Below are positions 43,613 to 54,900 of a stretch of 64,000 nucleotides of DNA, in pieces. This stretch comes from an uncultured Rubripirellula sp. (GTDB lineage: Bacteria > Planctomycetota > Planctomycetia > Pirellulales > Pirellulaceae). Position 1 is the stretch's first letter. Each line of letters opens with the position of its first letter. The notes under the pieces are model-generated. The model had not been told where the DNA came from and made no database searches. It was given only the letters and a program-made list of their open reading frames with translations. The stretch spans positions 62,001-126,000 of the forward strand of contig CALIBL010000011.1 in NCBI GenBank assembly GCA_938045805.1. The letters run 5' to 3'. The position numbers were made by a program, and so were the translations under genes.

Positions 43613-46600
43613 TCACTCTCGTTTAAATTCAATTCCCGCGATAATTGGTTCCCCAGATCGGGCAAGCACAGCCAATGAAAGTTCCTCCGTCAAACTGACT
43701 CGCGAAAACTCGACTCGCTGATAAGCTGCACGACCATTTGGATCTACGGTTCCAACATGCTGGCGTCTCTTTTGACCCTGTAGCGTCAACTCGACCTCAC
43801 ATGGGGAATCGGATGATGACGAGGCGAGGAAGACCGATACCCGATATCGCGCGTCCTCCGCTTTCAACGAGTCATTATCATTGTCAGCCAGAGTAATGTC
43901 CAAGTTGGTGACGCCTTTTAGCCCTGAGGCATAAATCCAACGATAGACGTTATTGTCCAAGCTGCTCGCGTGACGCTGAATTAAGGAAGCCTCGGAATTC
44001 CATTGTATCTCTAGATTAGGAGAATCTCCGGCAACAACGGGGTACTCCAGCCAAAGATTGCCATTGTTGTCCCGTCGATCACCCGGAGCACCAAAATTGA
44101 TCCCGAGATGTCGAATCGGCTGCTTCAAGGATTCTCCCACGGCAAAATCATCGACACTCCACAACTCGACTTCAGGCATATGCACCAAAGCGAGAGAGGT
44201 TTGATTTTGGTAGGCACAACTACACGTTCGCGTGTAATCAGGTGCATTGAGTACACCATTAGCTACGACAAGATTCGAAGTGCAGCCAGATTTAAAGCCA
44301 CCGAAGTTGCCGGTGCCACCGTCACCTAGAAGATCATAATAGCCGGCAGCGCCCGAGCGAAATGTCAGCATGTTTTCACTGGCAATAATATGATTACACC
44401 CATAAGCTCGGTTCAGATGCCATGGTTTTAATTCACCGGTAATCGGATTAGGCACCATCTTTTGATGACCATCGTGCAGGAAATAAGCGCCTGCTGAATC
44501 GGCGTATGCATTCGTGTTCGTAATGATCCAATCATGATGCAAAATACAGGGTCCTGTGTATCGCAGTTGATCATTTCGCCATTTCAAGCTCCCATCCCCA
44601 GCTCGATAGACAGCCATCCCCTTTGATACCTCATCTGTCAAGCGATCGCTCGCAGCTGCGCCAGCCTGCAATAACAGATCGAATTCTTCCGAATAACTCA
44701 GCCAACTACCGAAAACGCCTTCGTTGATTTCCCAAACTACTTCGCCAGTCCGATGATCCAATGCGGCAATGCGGTAAGAATCAGGCTTTGATCGGCCGCG
44801 CCGCATGAGCGCTTGCTCCACACGCATCGGGTAACGGTCAAGGCAATAAATCTGTTCACCACCTGCTACGATCCCATTGTGCCAAAAGCTGTACTTTGAC
44901 TGAACCTGCCAGAGTAGTTCACCAGTGTGACGATTGAATCCAACAAGGGAACGGCTTGCTGCACGATCCACGCTCTTCCCACCGAATCCTGCTCGGGAGC
45001 GACTTAGCTTTGCATCCCCCTCATAAACCAAACCCATCTGCTGCTGATAATTCGCAAATTCGACGCCGCCGATTAATACATCCTGATAGACCGCTAAATA
45101 ACCCCATTCCGGTCTGGTGTCTTCAGCTTGATCTGAGGATTGCAACGTTTGAGTATCTGGCAGCCTGATGGTATCAAGCGTTGAGCCCGTTGAGGGATCC
45201 AGTACGTAACACCTATCTTGAGCCGCGACATACACTCGATCCTCAGTCACCACATAATTGGTGCCTCGTCCGTTAGCACCGGGAATGTGAACTTGGTTGT
45301 ACTTTGGGTTAAGGGGCGCATCATCAAAAGTGGAATCATAATAAACACCGTAAGTGCCTAGATCTTCAAAGGTTCTCTTCCAAAGGACACGACCGGTGTA
45401 AACATCTCTCGCACTTAAGCAATCAATGCCTTGGATGAACAGCCTTCCGCCGACCACTTGCTCGGGTGGCCCATGGCCATGCCTTGGCAGCACATCCAGA
45501 TGGCTGCTACCACCGAACCAGAGAACCCCCAAGGGTAACTTTACTCTACTGTCATCGGACTTAATCGTGTTGGCAACATCTCCATACTGATGAGTCCAAT
45601 CTGCCGACCCTGGTAATTTCCCAACACGCCTCACCAAAGTTCCATAGGTTTCAACCGAAACCTCAGCCTGCTCCAACTCAGTAGAAGACAAATCATCCGG
45701 CTTAAACTTCTTTAAAGCGTCTCTCGATACGATTAAGCATCCGCCGTATGGACGAACCGATTGATACGCGCTTTTTACATCCTTAATATCAATTTCACCT
45801 GACGAATCCGGAACCATCATCACGCAACTTGCGATGTAGCTTGGAGCGGCAAACTGCTTGGCGGTGCTGCAATGCACGGTAACAGGTCCGTGCAATTGTT
45901 TGGCATCCAGCCAGCTTCGCAGTTTTGAAACATTCGATTCAGACGGATCAACAACTGCGACCTGCTCGTACTCGGTATGTAAGATAAAGTCTTTTAGGGA
46001 ATCGTCGGTAGCGTTGCCAAACCACAAGGCATAACCTTGATCCTGCTGCCTAAAGTTTAAGTCCTCCAAAAGCAGCTTCATTTGCCCACTCACTTTGCGA
46101 TCTTTTTTCTGGTCGGCCGCCCCTAAATCCTCTCCAGCTTCGATAGCAACTTCGGCCATCGAAGCTTTCCCATTCGATGACGATCTGTCGTGATAAGCGT
46201 GAATAGATCCGCTGGCGGTGATTAGCACCAAAGTCTTATCTGCAACCAGCAACCTTTCCGTATCACTTGGGATCTCAAACTTATCATCGATTCTGGCACT
46301 TGCACCACCTTCTGGAAGCCGGATGCGTGTAAGAACACCATTCCCAGCTGCGACTAACTCTACCCCCGCTCGGATCAGATCACCGCTTCCGTCCGCCATC
46401 ACGCTCCACTGCTGCTGATTATTTTTGTCATAGCAAAGTACTTGTGATCGACCATCTGAATCTATCGACGTTGTGTACAAAAACGCGTTATCCAAAACCG
46501 GTTGATTCGCTGCAAAGTCTCGCTTGGTACCATCCTGCATCGAGAACTCACGAGTGCCATTACCACGTGTATGAACGAAGTATCGGTTTGCTTGAGACGC

Positions 46601-47500
46601 GACAAACGAACCACCATTCCCCTTACCGCCAGCGTTAAGCTCAAAATGTAGTAGCGATCCATTCGTTCGATTGAAAACAGCTGGAACAGATCGACCACCC
46701 GGCACAATTAAATGCTTTTCAGTCGCGACGAATGCACCCTGTGGTGCCACACCAGCAAAAGACGGTGCACTATGTGGCTGCTTGATGTAACTGGATCCGG
46801 TTTGATCGTTCACCCACACAAGCTCGCCAGATTCCATATCAAGCGAATAAATAAATACTCCCATGAAAGGCCAAATACTGGCAGAGAAGTAGACCTTTCC
46901 TTCTCTTATCACAGGACCACCACGCGCAGGCCAAGCTGAAATCAAACGTCGATTTCCTAGGGCATGTTGCGAATTCGGACCACCAAAAAATTTCCAAACC
47001 AATTTCCCAGTGAATACATCCACGCAGTACAGATGACCATCGTCACTGCAAAAACAGACTTTGTCTCCGACTCCTGCAGGAGGAAGTCGAACAGGCCCTT
47101 CCGTAAAGAAAGTCCACAACCTTACACCGTCTTCCAGGCGATAGGCGACAACTTTACTTTCGTCGTTAAAAGGAACTACGACGATTCCATTGAGGACAAT
47201 CGGCTCAAAGATCCGATCGTAAGTCATCAGATCAAGGTTCAGTGGATCATCCCAAGCTTGCCGCCGCGTTGAGTGATGAATCGACCATTTCAGTTCTACG
47301 GATTCTGGTAATGAGTTCTCAGAAGATGCGGTGCGTGAAGAATCATATCTCCACATAGGCCAATCTTGAGAATGCCCCAATGCAGGAAAGAGAAACTTCC
47401 AACCAATCAAAACGCTGACCAACAGGCCTAAGGGCGGCGCAAATACAGAACCAGCTGGGTGAAAAATTTTTGACGTATTCAATTTCAGATCGATCCACAC
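43613..47500 (-). CDS. Exported PQQ-propeller protein with embedded methyltransferase-like domain
   Basis: A 1295-residue protein. A hydrophobic signal or anchor lies near residues 22-42. A first PQQ/BamB-type beta-propeller (about 45-440) has blades of the form DGVRLWTF, TGKLVWKFFG, SGELVWVND. Residues about 490-620 break the pattern with a Rossmann-like segment (YEQVAVVDPSESNVSKLRSWL, then VMMVPDSSGE) that resembles the SAM-methyltransferase fold. A second propeller (about 640-1130) includes TGRVLWKRTFED, TGELLWQVQSKY, TGEVVWEINEG, and a C-terminal beta domain ends the protein. The start codon is GTG without a ribosome site. It is the first gene of the minus-strand exported block. Catalytic activity is uncertain: most such propellers serve as binding scaffolds. 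Confidence 0.83.
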   Translation of the reverse strand: MWIDLKLNTSKIFHPAGSVFAPPLGLLVSVLIGWKFLFPALGHSQDWPMWRYDSSRTASSENSLPESVELKWSIHHSTRRQAWDDPLNLDLMTYDRIFEPIVLNGIVVVPFNDESKVVAYRLEDGVRLWTFFTEGPVRLPPAGVGDKVCFCSDDGHLYCVDVFTGKLVWKFFGGPNSQHALGNRRLISAWPARGGPVIREGKVYFSASIWPFMGVFIYSLDMESGELVWVNDQTGSSYIKQPHSAPSFAGVAPQGAFVATEKHLIVPGGRSVPAVFNRTNGSLLHFELNAGGKGNGGSFVASQANRYFVHTRGNGTREFSMQDGTKRDFAANQPVLDNAFLYTTSIDSDGRSQVLCYDKNNQQQWSVMADGSGDLIRAGVELVAAGNGVLTRIRLPEGGASARIDDKFEIPSDTERLLVADKTLVLITASGSIHAYHDRSSSNGKASMAEVAIEAGEDLGAADQKKDRKVSGQMKLLLEDLNFRQQDQGYALWFGNATDDSLKDFILHTEYEQVAVVDPSESNVSKLRSWLDAKQLHGPVTVHCSTAKQFAAPSYIASCVMMVPDSSGEIDIKDVKSAYQSVRPYGGCLIVSRDALKKFKPDDLSSTELEQAEVSVETYGTLVRRVGKLPGSADWTHQYGDVANTIKSDDSRVKLPLGVLWFGGSSHLDVLPRHGHGPPEQVVGGRLFIQGIDCLSARDVYTGRVLWKRTFEDLGTYGVYYDSTFDDAPLNPKYNQVHIPGANGRGTNYVVTEDRVYVAAQDRCYVLDPSTGSTLDTIRLPDTQTLQSSDQAEDTRPEWGYLAVYQDVLIGGVEFANYQQQMGLVYEGDAKLSRSRAGFGGKSVDRAASRSLVGFNRHTGELLWQVQSKYSFWHNGIVAGGEQIYCLDRYPMRVEQALMRRGRSKPDSYRIAALDHRTGEVVWEINEGVFGSWLSYSEEFDLLLQAGAAASDRLTDEVSKGMAVYRAGDGSLKWRNDQLRYTGPCILHHDWIITNTNAYADSAGAYFLHDGHQKMVPNPITGELKPWHLNRAYGCNHIIASENMLTFRSGAAGYYDLLGDGGTGNFGGFKSGCTSNLVVANGVLNAPDYTRTCSCAYQNQTSLALVHMPEVELWSVDDFAVGESLKQPIRHLGINFGAPGDRRDNNGNLWLEYPVVAGDSPNLEIQWNSEASLIQRHASSLDNNVYRWIYASGLKGVTNLDITLADNDNDSLKAEDARYRVSVFLASSSSDSPCEVELTLQGQKRRQHVGTVDPNGRAAYQRVEFSRVSLTEELSLAVLARSGEPIIAGIEFKRE

Positions 47501-47664
47501 AGATTAGGAACCATTCCGTGAGAGAAAACAAAGGGTATGATCTAATTTAATCGACCCAAGACGCCGAGTGGAAACGGATAGGAAAAACCTGCACCAGCAG
47601 AACGCTTAATCACCCAGCGAACGCACTAATTTGTTGTCTCTACCTCACGCATTAACTGTAAATT

Positions 47665-48702
47665 GTGTTTCCCGCCTCATTCACCAGTATCGACTTTGAA
47701 ACAGCGAGCCGCCGACCGGATAGTGCATGTCAACTCGGTCTTGTGAAAGTCGTCGATGGGAAAATTACGGACCAATATTGCTGGCTGATCCGGCCCAAAC
47801 CCTTCATCTTCCATGGAAGTAACATTCAGATTCATGGTATCACCCCTGAACAAGTCAGGACTAAACCAGAATTTGCAGAACTCTGGAATGAAATTCGAAC
47901 AATAATCGGTGAAAGCTGTCTTGTAGCTCACAATGCCTCGTTCGACCTTCGAGTGCTCCTCTCGACCCTTCGGACACAGCGACTAGCAGTACCTGAAATG
48001 GAATACACGTGCACCCGGTCGATTGCACGGCGCACGTGGCCTCACCTTCGCCGGTTTGGCCTAAAGCCTCTGTCTGACTGGCTCGGCATACGGTTTCAAC
48101 ACCATGACGCTCTAGAAGATGCCATCGCCTGCGCTAAGCTCTTGCTTGCAGCAGGAATGGATCAAGAATCGACCTCTTTATCGGATCTCGAAAAAAAATT
48201 GCGCCTCAGTCGCGGCCGTGCGGGATCTTGGGGAATGAAGGGACCAAGCGTTAAACGTGGACGCCTTGCAAATTCCATATCAACTAAACAGTCAAGTGTT
48301 CTGCCATTTATCAAACCTAATCAACTCGCCAAAGCAAATAGTAATGAATCCGTTCGATCAATTGATCGAACGGACCCTAATCATGCAGGAGTTCGAAGGG
48401 ACAACAAGGATAATCTCCAGCGACTTCTTATTCGCCTAGGTTTTATTAGACCATTAGCTGGTAAAAATTTCGTGATCGCGAGAGAACTAACACAAGAGGA
48501 ATCTCAGCCGATCCAACAGCTCATTTACGCAGCTGGTGGAGACCTGCAAGAAGACTTGGATAAGGACACGCACTATGTCGTTCACAATAAGGCAAACAGG
48601 ATGGAGAATTTCTCCACCGAGACGATACAACATCAGACAGCAACCCGAGTGATCTCCGCTGACCAATTCTTTCACTGGATGGAATCTTCTTCAATTTCGT
48701 AA
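47665..48702 (+). CDS. DEDDh 3'-5' exonuclease with C-terminal BRCT-like domain
   Basis: A 345-residue DnaQ-type (DNA polymerase III epsilon-like) exonuclease. The catalytic set is Asp10/Glu12 (SIDFETAS), Asp in AHNASFDLRVL and His/Asp in HHDALEDAIAC. Residues about 180-250 are a basic linker. Residues about 260-345 have the look of a BRCT domain (RPLAGKNFVIARELTQEE, AAGGDLQEDLDKDTHYVV, TRVISADQFFHWM). A similar exonuclease plus BRCT plan occurs in other bacteria and suggests DNA-repair use instead of replicative proofreading. The start is GTG; no strong ribosome site is seen. It stands divergently from the PQQ-propeller gene. Confidence 0.88.
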   Translation: MFPASFTSIDFETASRRPDSACQLGLVKVVDGKITDQYCWLIRPKPFIFHGSNIQIHGITPEQVRTKPEFAELWNEIRTIIGESCLVAHNASFDLRVLLSTLRTQRLAVPEMEYTCTRSIARRTWPHLRRFGLKPLSDWLGIRFQHHDALEDAIACAKLLLAAGMDQESTSLSDLEKKLRLSRGRAGSWGMKGPSVKRGRLANSISTKQSSVLPFIKPNQLAKANSNESVRSIDRTDPNHAGVRRDNKDNLQRLLIRLGFIRPLAGKNFVIARELTQEESQPIQQLIYAAGGDLQEDLDKDTHYVVHNKANRMENFSTETIQHQTATRVISADQFFHWMESSSIS

Positions 48703-48793
48703 TATTCGAGCGTAAATATTGCGGGAAGAAGTTGATGTTTGCAATCGGTTCTAACTAATACCAATAATGATCCATTGATAGATTCAGCGACCA

Positions 48794-49846
48794 ATGCGAG
48801 ACGGCAAAAAACTTTTTAACCAGAGACTTATGATGGATTGCTCATCGTGGCTAAGACGGCGGACGCTACCGAACCGATTGATCTTCACATTCTTGACTGT
48901 ACTGAGTCTTGCAATGGAATCTTATGCACAAGAACCCATTAACGCACAAAACAAAGCACTGGAACAGAACAAGATGGACAAAGAGCCAGGTCCTCTTAAT
49001 CTAGAGTGGAAAACAGGCGGGGGAATGCAATTTTGGACGGACCACCTCCATCGCCAAGGTTATCGTCTTCAACAAAATGCAATCACGGGTCACTGGCGTC
49101 TGCTTGATGCGGACAACATTCGAATCAGCTGGGGCAAACGCAGCACTTGTGAAGCGGTGCTGAACCGTAAATGTCCGGAGCAAACCACAAAGGCAGCTCC
49201 CAAGTCAACAATCATCCTCTTGCACGGTCTCATGCGAACCCGCGGATCAATGTCATCTCTTGAGAAGGAACTGTTGAGCCAAGGCTTTCCAGAAGTGATC
49301 CGATTTTCTTATGCCAGCACTCGCGGAGCGATCTCCGATCATGCTGCTGCCTTGCGGGAGGTACTTGAGAATTTACCTGCTGAAACAGAATTCCGTTTTG
49401 TTGGACACAGCATGGGTAATATTGTTGTACGACACCTAGTCGGCGACCTTGAAAAAGAAGATTCAAAAAAAGTCCTACCACGATGTAAATCCATCGTCAT
49501 GCTTGGTCCTCCGAATCAAGGTGCGACCATCGCCAGAAGACTTGCACCAACAGGTGTATTTGGATGGATCACCGGTGCTGGCGGGCTCGAATTAGGACCT
49601 GAATGGGAGAAGCTAAAGAAGAATCTGGCAACTCCCGGTTTCCCGTTTGCAATCATCGCCGGTGATGTATCCTCGCAGGTCATCCAAAACCCTCTTACAG
49701 AAGGATCCGGTGATTTTGTTGTTAGCGTAGAAGAAGCAAAACTGGAAGGGGCGCAGTGGTTAAGAACCGTCCCGGTGTTACACAGCTTTTTGATGGATGA
49801 TCCATCTGTGCAGAAGTGGACAATTGAATTCCTGAAAGAACACTAG
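48794..49846 (+). CDS. Exported lipase-like alpha/beta hydrolase
   Basis: A 350-residue protein. A basic start and hydrophobic segment (about 27-45, ending SYAQ) make a signal peptide, possibly starting at Met13 or Met14. The hydrolase core has LLHGLMRTRGSM (oxyanion loop), nucleophile elbow GHSMG with Ser206, GPPNQGATIARRL, and a likely catalytic His near VPVLHSFLMDD. It belongs with the triacylglycerol-lipase/PGAP1-like esterases. Substrate unknown. It stands between the exonuclease gene and the 653-residue hypothetical gene. Confidence 0.85.
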   Translation: MRDGKKLFNQRLMMDCSSWLRRRTLPNRLIFTFLTVLSLAMESYAQEPINAQNKALEQNKMDKEPGPLNLEWKTGGGMQFWTDHLHRQGYRLQQNAITGHWRLLDADNIRISWGKRSTCEAVLNRKCPEQTTKAAPKSTIILLHGLMRTRGSMSSLEKELLSQGFPEVIRFSYASTRGAISDHAAALREVLENLPAETEFRFVGHSMGNIVVRHLVGDLEKEDSKKVLPRCKSIVMLGPPNQGATIARRLAPTGVFGWITGAGGLELGPEWEKLKKNLATPGFPFAIIAGDVSSQVIQNPLTEGSGDFVVSVEEAKLEGAQWLRTVPVLHSFLMDDPSVQKWTIEFLKEH

Positions 49847-49947
49847 ATTCATTCATGATGATCGCACGAATCATCCAAGTGCTTATGACTCAATCTTTGT
49901 ACGCATTCTCACAACCATTCATCATTTAATAGCCAAGAGATCAAAGC

Positions 49948-51909
49948 ATGGAGTCGGAAAGTGATCAAAGCGAGACTCCTGAACTGCTGAAACTGAGCGA
50001 CAAGATTACGGTATTGCCAATCGTCTATGGCAGTGGAGAATTCTCAAAAATCGTGATTGAATGGTTGCTCACTCATCAGCATGATTGCCTCGCCGTTCCG
50101 CTACCTCCTTCTTTTCAAGAACCGGTTGAATCTGCAGTTTTAGAATTACCAACGCTTTCAGTAGTCCTGCAGCACCAAACAAGCCTAAATTGGGAACAAG
50201 GGGACAAAAGCCTCGACGCGTGGGACGACCCGTTATCAGGAAAGCCAAGGCAAGCCAACACAGAAACAGCAAGCTATGTCCCTATCGACCCATGCCAGGG
50301 TGTAATCTCCGCGATCCGCCTGTGCATGGGAGAACATATCGCTCGCAGATTCATTGATCTCGAGACTGAGGAATTCGAGCCGTTTTCTCTAAGCATGCCG
50401 GATCCATATGCAGTCAGAGAAGTACCGATTGAAAAATTCGCAGCAGCACTTCTTCCAGCAATTCCTCAACCTGATTCACAGCTAACACGGCAACGCATTA
50501 GCACAATGGCCGCGCGACTGAGGGAACTTGAACGCTCTTTCACAAACATTCTTTTTGTCACAAGCATTCTCCATTGGCCGTGGATTCGTGCAGCATATCG
50601 TGCTAGCGCGTCTCAAAGAAGTCCTCAAATCGATGAGCAAACAGAAGTCATCGAGCGTCTCTCAACCGCCACTGTTTCTGTTAACCCTCGCACCTACATG
50701 TTCATGCTTGGGGAACTGCCTTTCATCACCTCTTTGTACGAACGCGCCCGAACTGAATTAACACCCTCGGATAATGCGACGATTGATGGTGTAAAAGAAT
50801 TACTATTAGCAGCCAGAAATACCTATCAAAGTGATCTTGGAAATAGGGCTCGCCGTGTTACGTCGACTCATCTCTCAAAGTGCCTTCAGTACATACGTAA
50901 TCTTTCCTTAATCCATCATCGGCTGACTCCTGATCTAGTGACGATTATCACTGCTTGCCAACAAACACTCGGTGATGAATTTGCATTACATGTTGCCGAG
51001 GTGGCAAATCACTATGGTTATGGCGATGATCCAACGGACGTTACATCGCATGATAATGAAATCCAATTCGGCATCGATTATGCAACCTTGCCAAACGGAT
51101 CGATCGTGCGGATGCAGAGCCGATTACCAAATCAACCTGTCACTTGGAAAACCATTCGCTTGAAACGGAAAGCGGAAAAACACGAAAAAACGAATTGGCA
51201 ATACAACTGGAACCCCTATGCCCAATGCAGCTATCCACCGGAAGATCGGCGGATTGAAAATTTTCGCGGCAGGATTTTCGAACGCGCGAAAGCAATCATC
51301 GGTAGCGACCTAGCTCGAACTGAGAAATTTACGACAAGTGTCAAAGATGGTATTGATATTCGGGATACCCTTCGACATTGGCACGACAAAGATATTTATG
51401 TCAAAGTTAATCCACCCAATCGGGGAAAACTTGACACATGCGTCATGCTGTTTGACTCACCTGCAGATCCGAAAGAATACGGTTGGCGTACCACATGGTT
51501 TGCGGAACATAAAGATGAATCAACCCTTGCTTTCTTTGCCACGCATTTTGCAGATGAAATGATCGGTCCCGGCATCGGTGTGGGCACTTACGGCGGTGCA
51601 CTATTTCTTTATCCGCCGATTCCCATTCGTGATGTATGGCTTGATCCTAAACTAGATTATGCGACGACCCTCGAGGAACGATTGATTGCAGCGGCATGTT
51701 TACATAGCCGTGGTCGTGAAATCGCGGTTGTATCTGGCGCCCCACCGGGTCGCGGGTGGAAGCGTCTCGCCAAAAGTCGACGCAAAATACTGGTTCACAT
51801 TCCTCTCTCATCGTTCGGTGATGAAGTTGTGCAAAACCTTCGACGGGTTCACGTGCTTAATGGTAAGCACGTTCGTAGCTACGCAGAAGAATTCATCAGG
51901 AAGCCATAG
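49948..51909 (+). CDS. Protein of unknown function, 653 residues
   Basis: I do not recognise this protein. It lacks a signal peptide and membrane helices, so it is probably cytoplasmic. The first roughly 130 residues alternate short strands and helices (VLPIVYGSGEFSKIVIEWLL, then VPLPPSFQEPVESAV). PIDPCQGVISAIRLCMGEHI and a helical middle (about 185-345) follow. The C-terminal part (about 450-650) is rich in Trp/Tyr/Asp and has GPGIGVGTYGGALFLYPP and EIAVVSGAPPGRGWKRLA. The beginning loosely recalls TraB/erythromycin-esterase-like proteins, but no active-site motif was found. AAGAGA about 8 bases before the ATG supports the start. Confidence 0.75.
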   Translation: MESESDQSETPELLKLSDKITVLPIVYGSGEFSKIVIEWLLTHQHDCLAVPLPPSFQEPVESAVLELPTLSVVLQHQTSLNWEQGDKSLDAWDDPLSGKPRQANTETASYVPIDPCQGVISAIRLCMGEHIARRFIDLETEEFEPFSLSMPDPYAVREVPIEKFAAALLPAIPQPDSQLTRQRISTMAARLRELERSFTNILFVTSILHWPWIRAAYRASASQRSPQIDEQTEVIERLSTATVSVNPRTYMFMLGELPFITSLYERARTELTPSDNATIDGVKELLLAARNTYQSDLGNRARRVTSTHLSKCLQYIRNLSLIHHRLTPDLVTIITACQQTLGDEFALHVAEVANHYGYGDDPTDVTSHDNEIQFGIDYATLPNGSIVRMQSRLPNQPVTWKTIRLKRKAEKHEKTNWQYNWNPYAQCSYPPEDRRIENFRGRIFERAKAIIGSDLARTEKFTTSVKDGIDIRDTLRHWHDKDIYVKVNPPNRGKLDTCVMLFDSPADPKEYGWRTTWFAEHKDESTLAFFATHFADEMIGPGIGVGTYGGALFLYPPIPIRDVWLDPKLDYATTLEERLIAAACLHSRGREIAVVSGAPPGRGWKRLAKSRRKILVHIPLSSFGDEVVQNLRRVHVLNGKHVRSYAEEFIRKP

Positions 51910-51925
51910 CGAAGGTGAATCTTTT

Positions 51926-54900
51926 TTAATTCGTTGCACTTGAAACCTCTTCCATGGACGCACCGTACTGATCGCTTACCACCAAGATTGCAAAACTCAC
52001 GGCTCCTCGTGCCTCACCCGCACTAATACTTGCATAGTCAAACCTTCCACGAAGATCTGTGTACCCATCTTTGTAAAATCGAACCGTGCCATCGGGATAT
52101 TTTGCGTAAACCTTCACGTAGGCTTGGGCGACAGGTGTCTGATCGCCCGTTTGCATCGCTTGCAATTGCCCAAAAGCTTTGGACACATAAGTCGTCAGAC
52201 CTGCGCCATAGTAGAGTGCCGTAACCCGCTCCACACCGGTTACAACCTCAATGAGTAACGTCTTGCTTTGAAGCTGCCTATCGATGAGAAATTCTTGTGT
52301 GCCATTATCTGTTTTGAATTGCACTTGTTGTGTTAACTTGGGTCGCACCATTGCCATGCGCTGTAAATCTTCGCGAACAAACGGAGCCTTACTAAATAGC
52401 AATTCCAAATCAACACCATAAAAATTAATCGTTGCTCGTTCTGTATTTCGGTGATCAACTAGAACGCGATTACCGTCAACTCGAACCGCCAAGGCGGGTG
52501 TATTATCTGAAGCTTCACTCATCCGTCGATTGCGATCATCAATTTCAAGGTCGCTTCCTTGAAGAGTTGGTTGCTCGCCATCTGTTCCAGATTCGACACT
52601 CTTATCCAAGACCGCACGAACCTGTTTTGTTTGATTAATGACTTCCTTAAATCTCAAACTCCATCGTGAAATTGGATAGTCAGCGTATTGCGACGCGATT
52701 CTCTCGGCATCGGCAACTTTCCCTTGATGCAACGATAAGTAGCCGCCCAGATAGTCGTATTGGATCTTCTCTGAAATCTTTGATTGATCGACCAACTGAA
52801 ATTGCTCAATCGATTCAGTAATTCGATTTTGGATCAAGAGGTAATAACTCAGCAGCAAACGTTCTGAGTCGTTAATGGTTGGCTTATATGCGAGGTTTCG
52901 TAAAAATGCCTCGTATTGAACCAAAAACGTGGGATTGAGGATTTCCGGCTTCTCTCCCAATTGATGCGCACGAGCTCTGACCAACGGTGAATACTCAAGT
53001 GTTTCAAAGAAACGTTGCTCAACTGGATCAATGTTTAACAATTCACTATCCAAGCAGGGACCTAGACGTTTCTGAAAATCTACTTGGAGTGCAAGATAGG
53101 TCTGGATCGCTGACAAATCCTCATGGAGAAAACCGTAAGCCCATAATACTTGTTCCGAAATCTTAGCGGTTCGGAGTTGATCCGTTACCAATTGATAGAT
53201 TGTTTTGTCACGCATGCGATGTGCGATCTTCATCCAATCAAGTGTTTGGAGGTTAGCCGTCTGAAAAAACGCTCGGAGTTGTTCTTCGCTTCCAGATATT
53301 GCCAATGAATCCCAGTCCAGCTCGTTTGCAATCGGCTCTTCGGACAAAACGGAGAACTCTTTTGCCTCCGCTTTCGCAATCATGACTCCCTCGAGTGATG
53401 CAGTTGCTGGGTACTGCTGATAAGTCCCACTTCGAGGGAAATAAAATGCATAGGAGACAAACTGAACCTCAAACGGCTTTAACATCATCGTTTGGCTAGA
53501 TGATGCCTGTGTGTTGGACAAAGGAATACTACCGGCAGGAATTTGCCAGAATAGATCGATCCTTTGCTGCTTCTCGGTAGGGTTGGAAACAACGATCTGC
53601 CCACTGTATGCAATCCCGACAACAAAATTGCGAACGGTTTCTTCTGCTTGCTCACTTGATAAGTTGTTACTTAACGAGGGGATCTTCGCAAATCTTTGAC
53701 CGATCAAAACTGATGGATCTTTTTGTTGTTCCACTAGCTCACTTAGTTGTTTTGTCACGACCGCAACTGGATGTGATGGCTCATAGAGTGTTTGGCCTTT
53801 AGGAGGCAGTGTGTTTTCGGTTGATTGCAGGGGAAGACCGCACAGAGCTAACGCGAGGATCACCGCATGCCGATTCTCGGCTGGTACCATTAGATGTGTT
53901 GAAACCTTCTGGAAATCGTCTCTTTCGTCTTCAATGAGATCCAGCCAAAACGAATTGTGTGTGATCAATTCTCGCGGATCTTGACCTCCAACGGTGCGTA
54001 AATGATCCCATTGGCTCTCAGCCCACTGCTTCGTGCTATCCAATTCCTGATAGAACAATTCACCACCGCGACCTCCTTGAGACTGTCGCCCCATCAAAGC
54101 CTTTCGTCCGCGATCGACGGTCTCGTCCGCCAACGGTGCAATCGCGTCCACCTCCATTTCTGCACGTCTTCGAAGTCTTTCCAAACCACGTGGTGAGTTT
54201 TGAACCTCTAAAGACTCAGCGAGACCCGATTCGATGCTTCGACCGAATGTGGCCGTCCCGCCACCCATTGCACCAGCTGCATTCATTGATTTCCCAGCTA
54301 ATGCAATGTCAATCGTTCGCTGCAGCTGATCGGACTCAGCAACATCATCTGACAACTTCTCCTTCAATTCTTTGATGACGGTCTCCCGAAGAGCTGGGAC
54401 ACGTCGCGCAAGTAGAACCTTCTCTGCTACGTTGAGCCTGTTGTATCGATCCAACCTTGCGTAACCAGAAAGATCATCCTCAAGAAGCCAATGATCTAAA
54501 AATTGTTTTTCCCGCTTATTGATTAAATGTGGCTTCACCACAGTGGTGAAAAAATCAGGGTCATGAATCTTGATGAATAGATGTAGTTCATGACTTGCCA
54601 AGCGATTGTAAAGATCTACTTTCTTTGACTGATCCATCTCTTCCCAGAGCGAAAGCTCGGAAAACTCACCAAGTCGCTCATCAGTTATAAGTGTGTGATA
54701 CAGCTTAAAGAGATCGTTAACTGAACTGTAAGTTTGCACCTTCGCAGATCCCAAACTCTCTAAATCCAATGGTGTCTCGGCACTCGCGATGACGACACTT
54801 CTTTTCAGAGCGTAGGACTTTGATTGATCGAGATTTTCGGCCAAACGCAAATCAATCTTTTCTATCTCAGCGACGCTTCCAGGAAGATCCATTTCAACCA

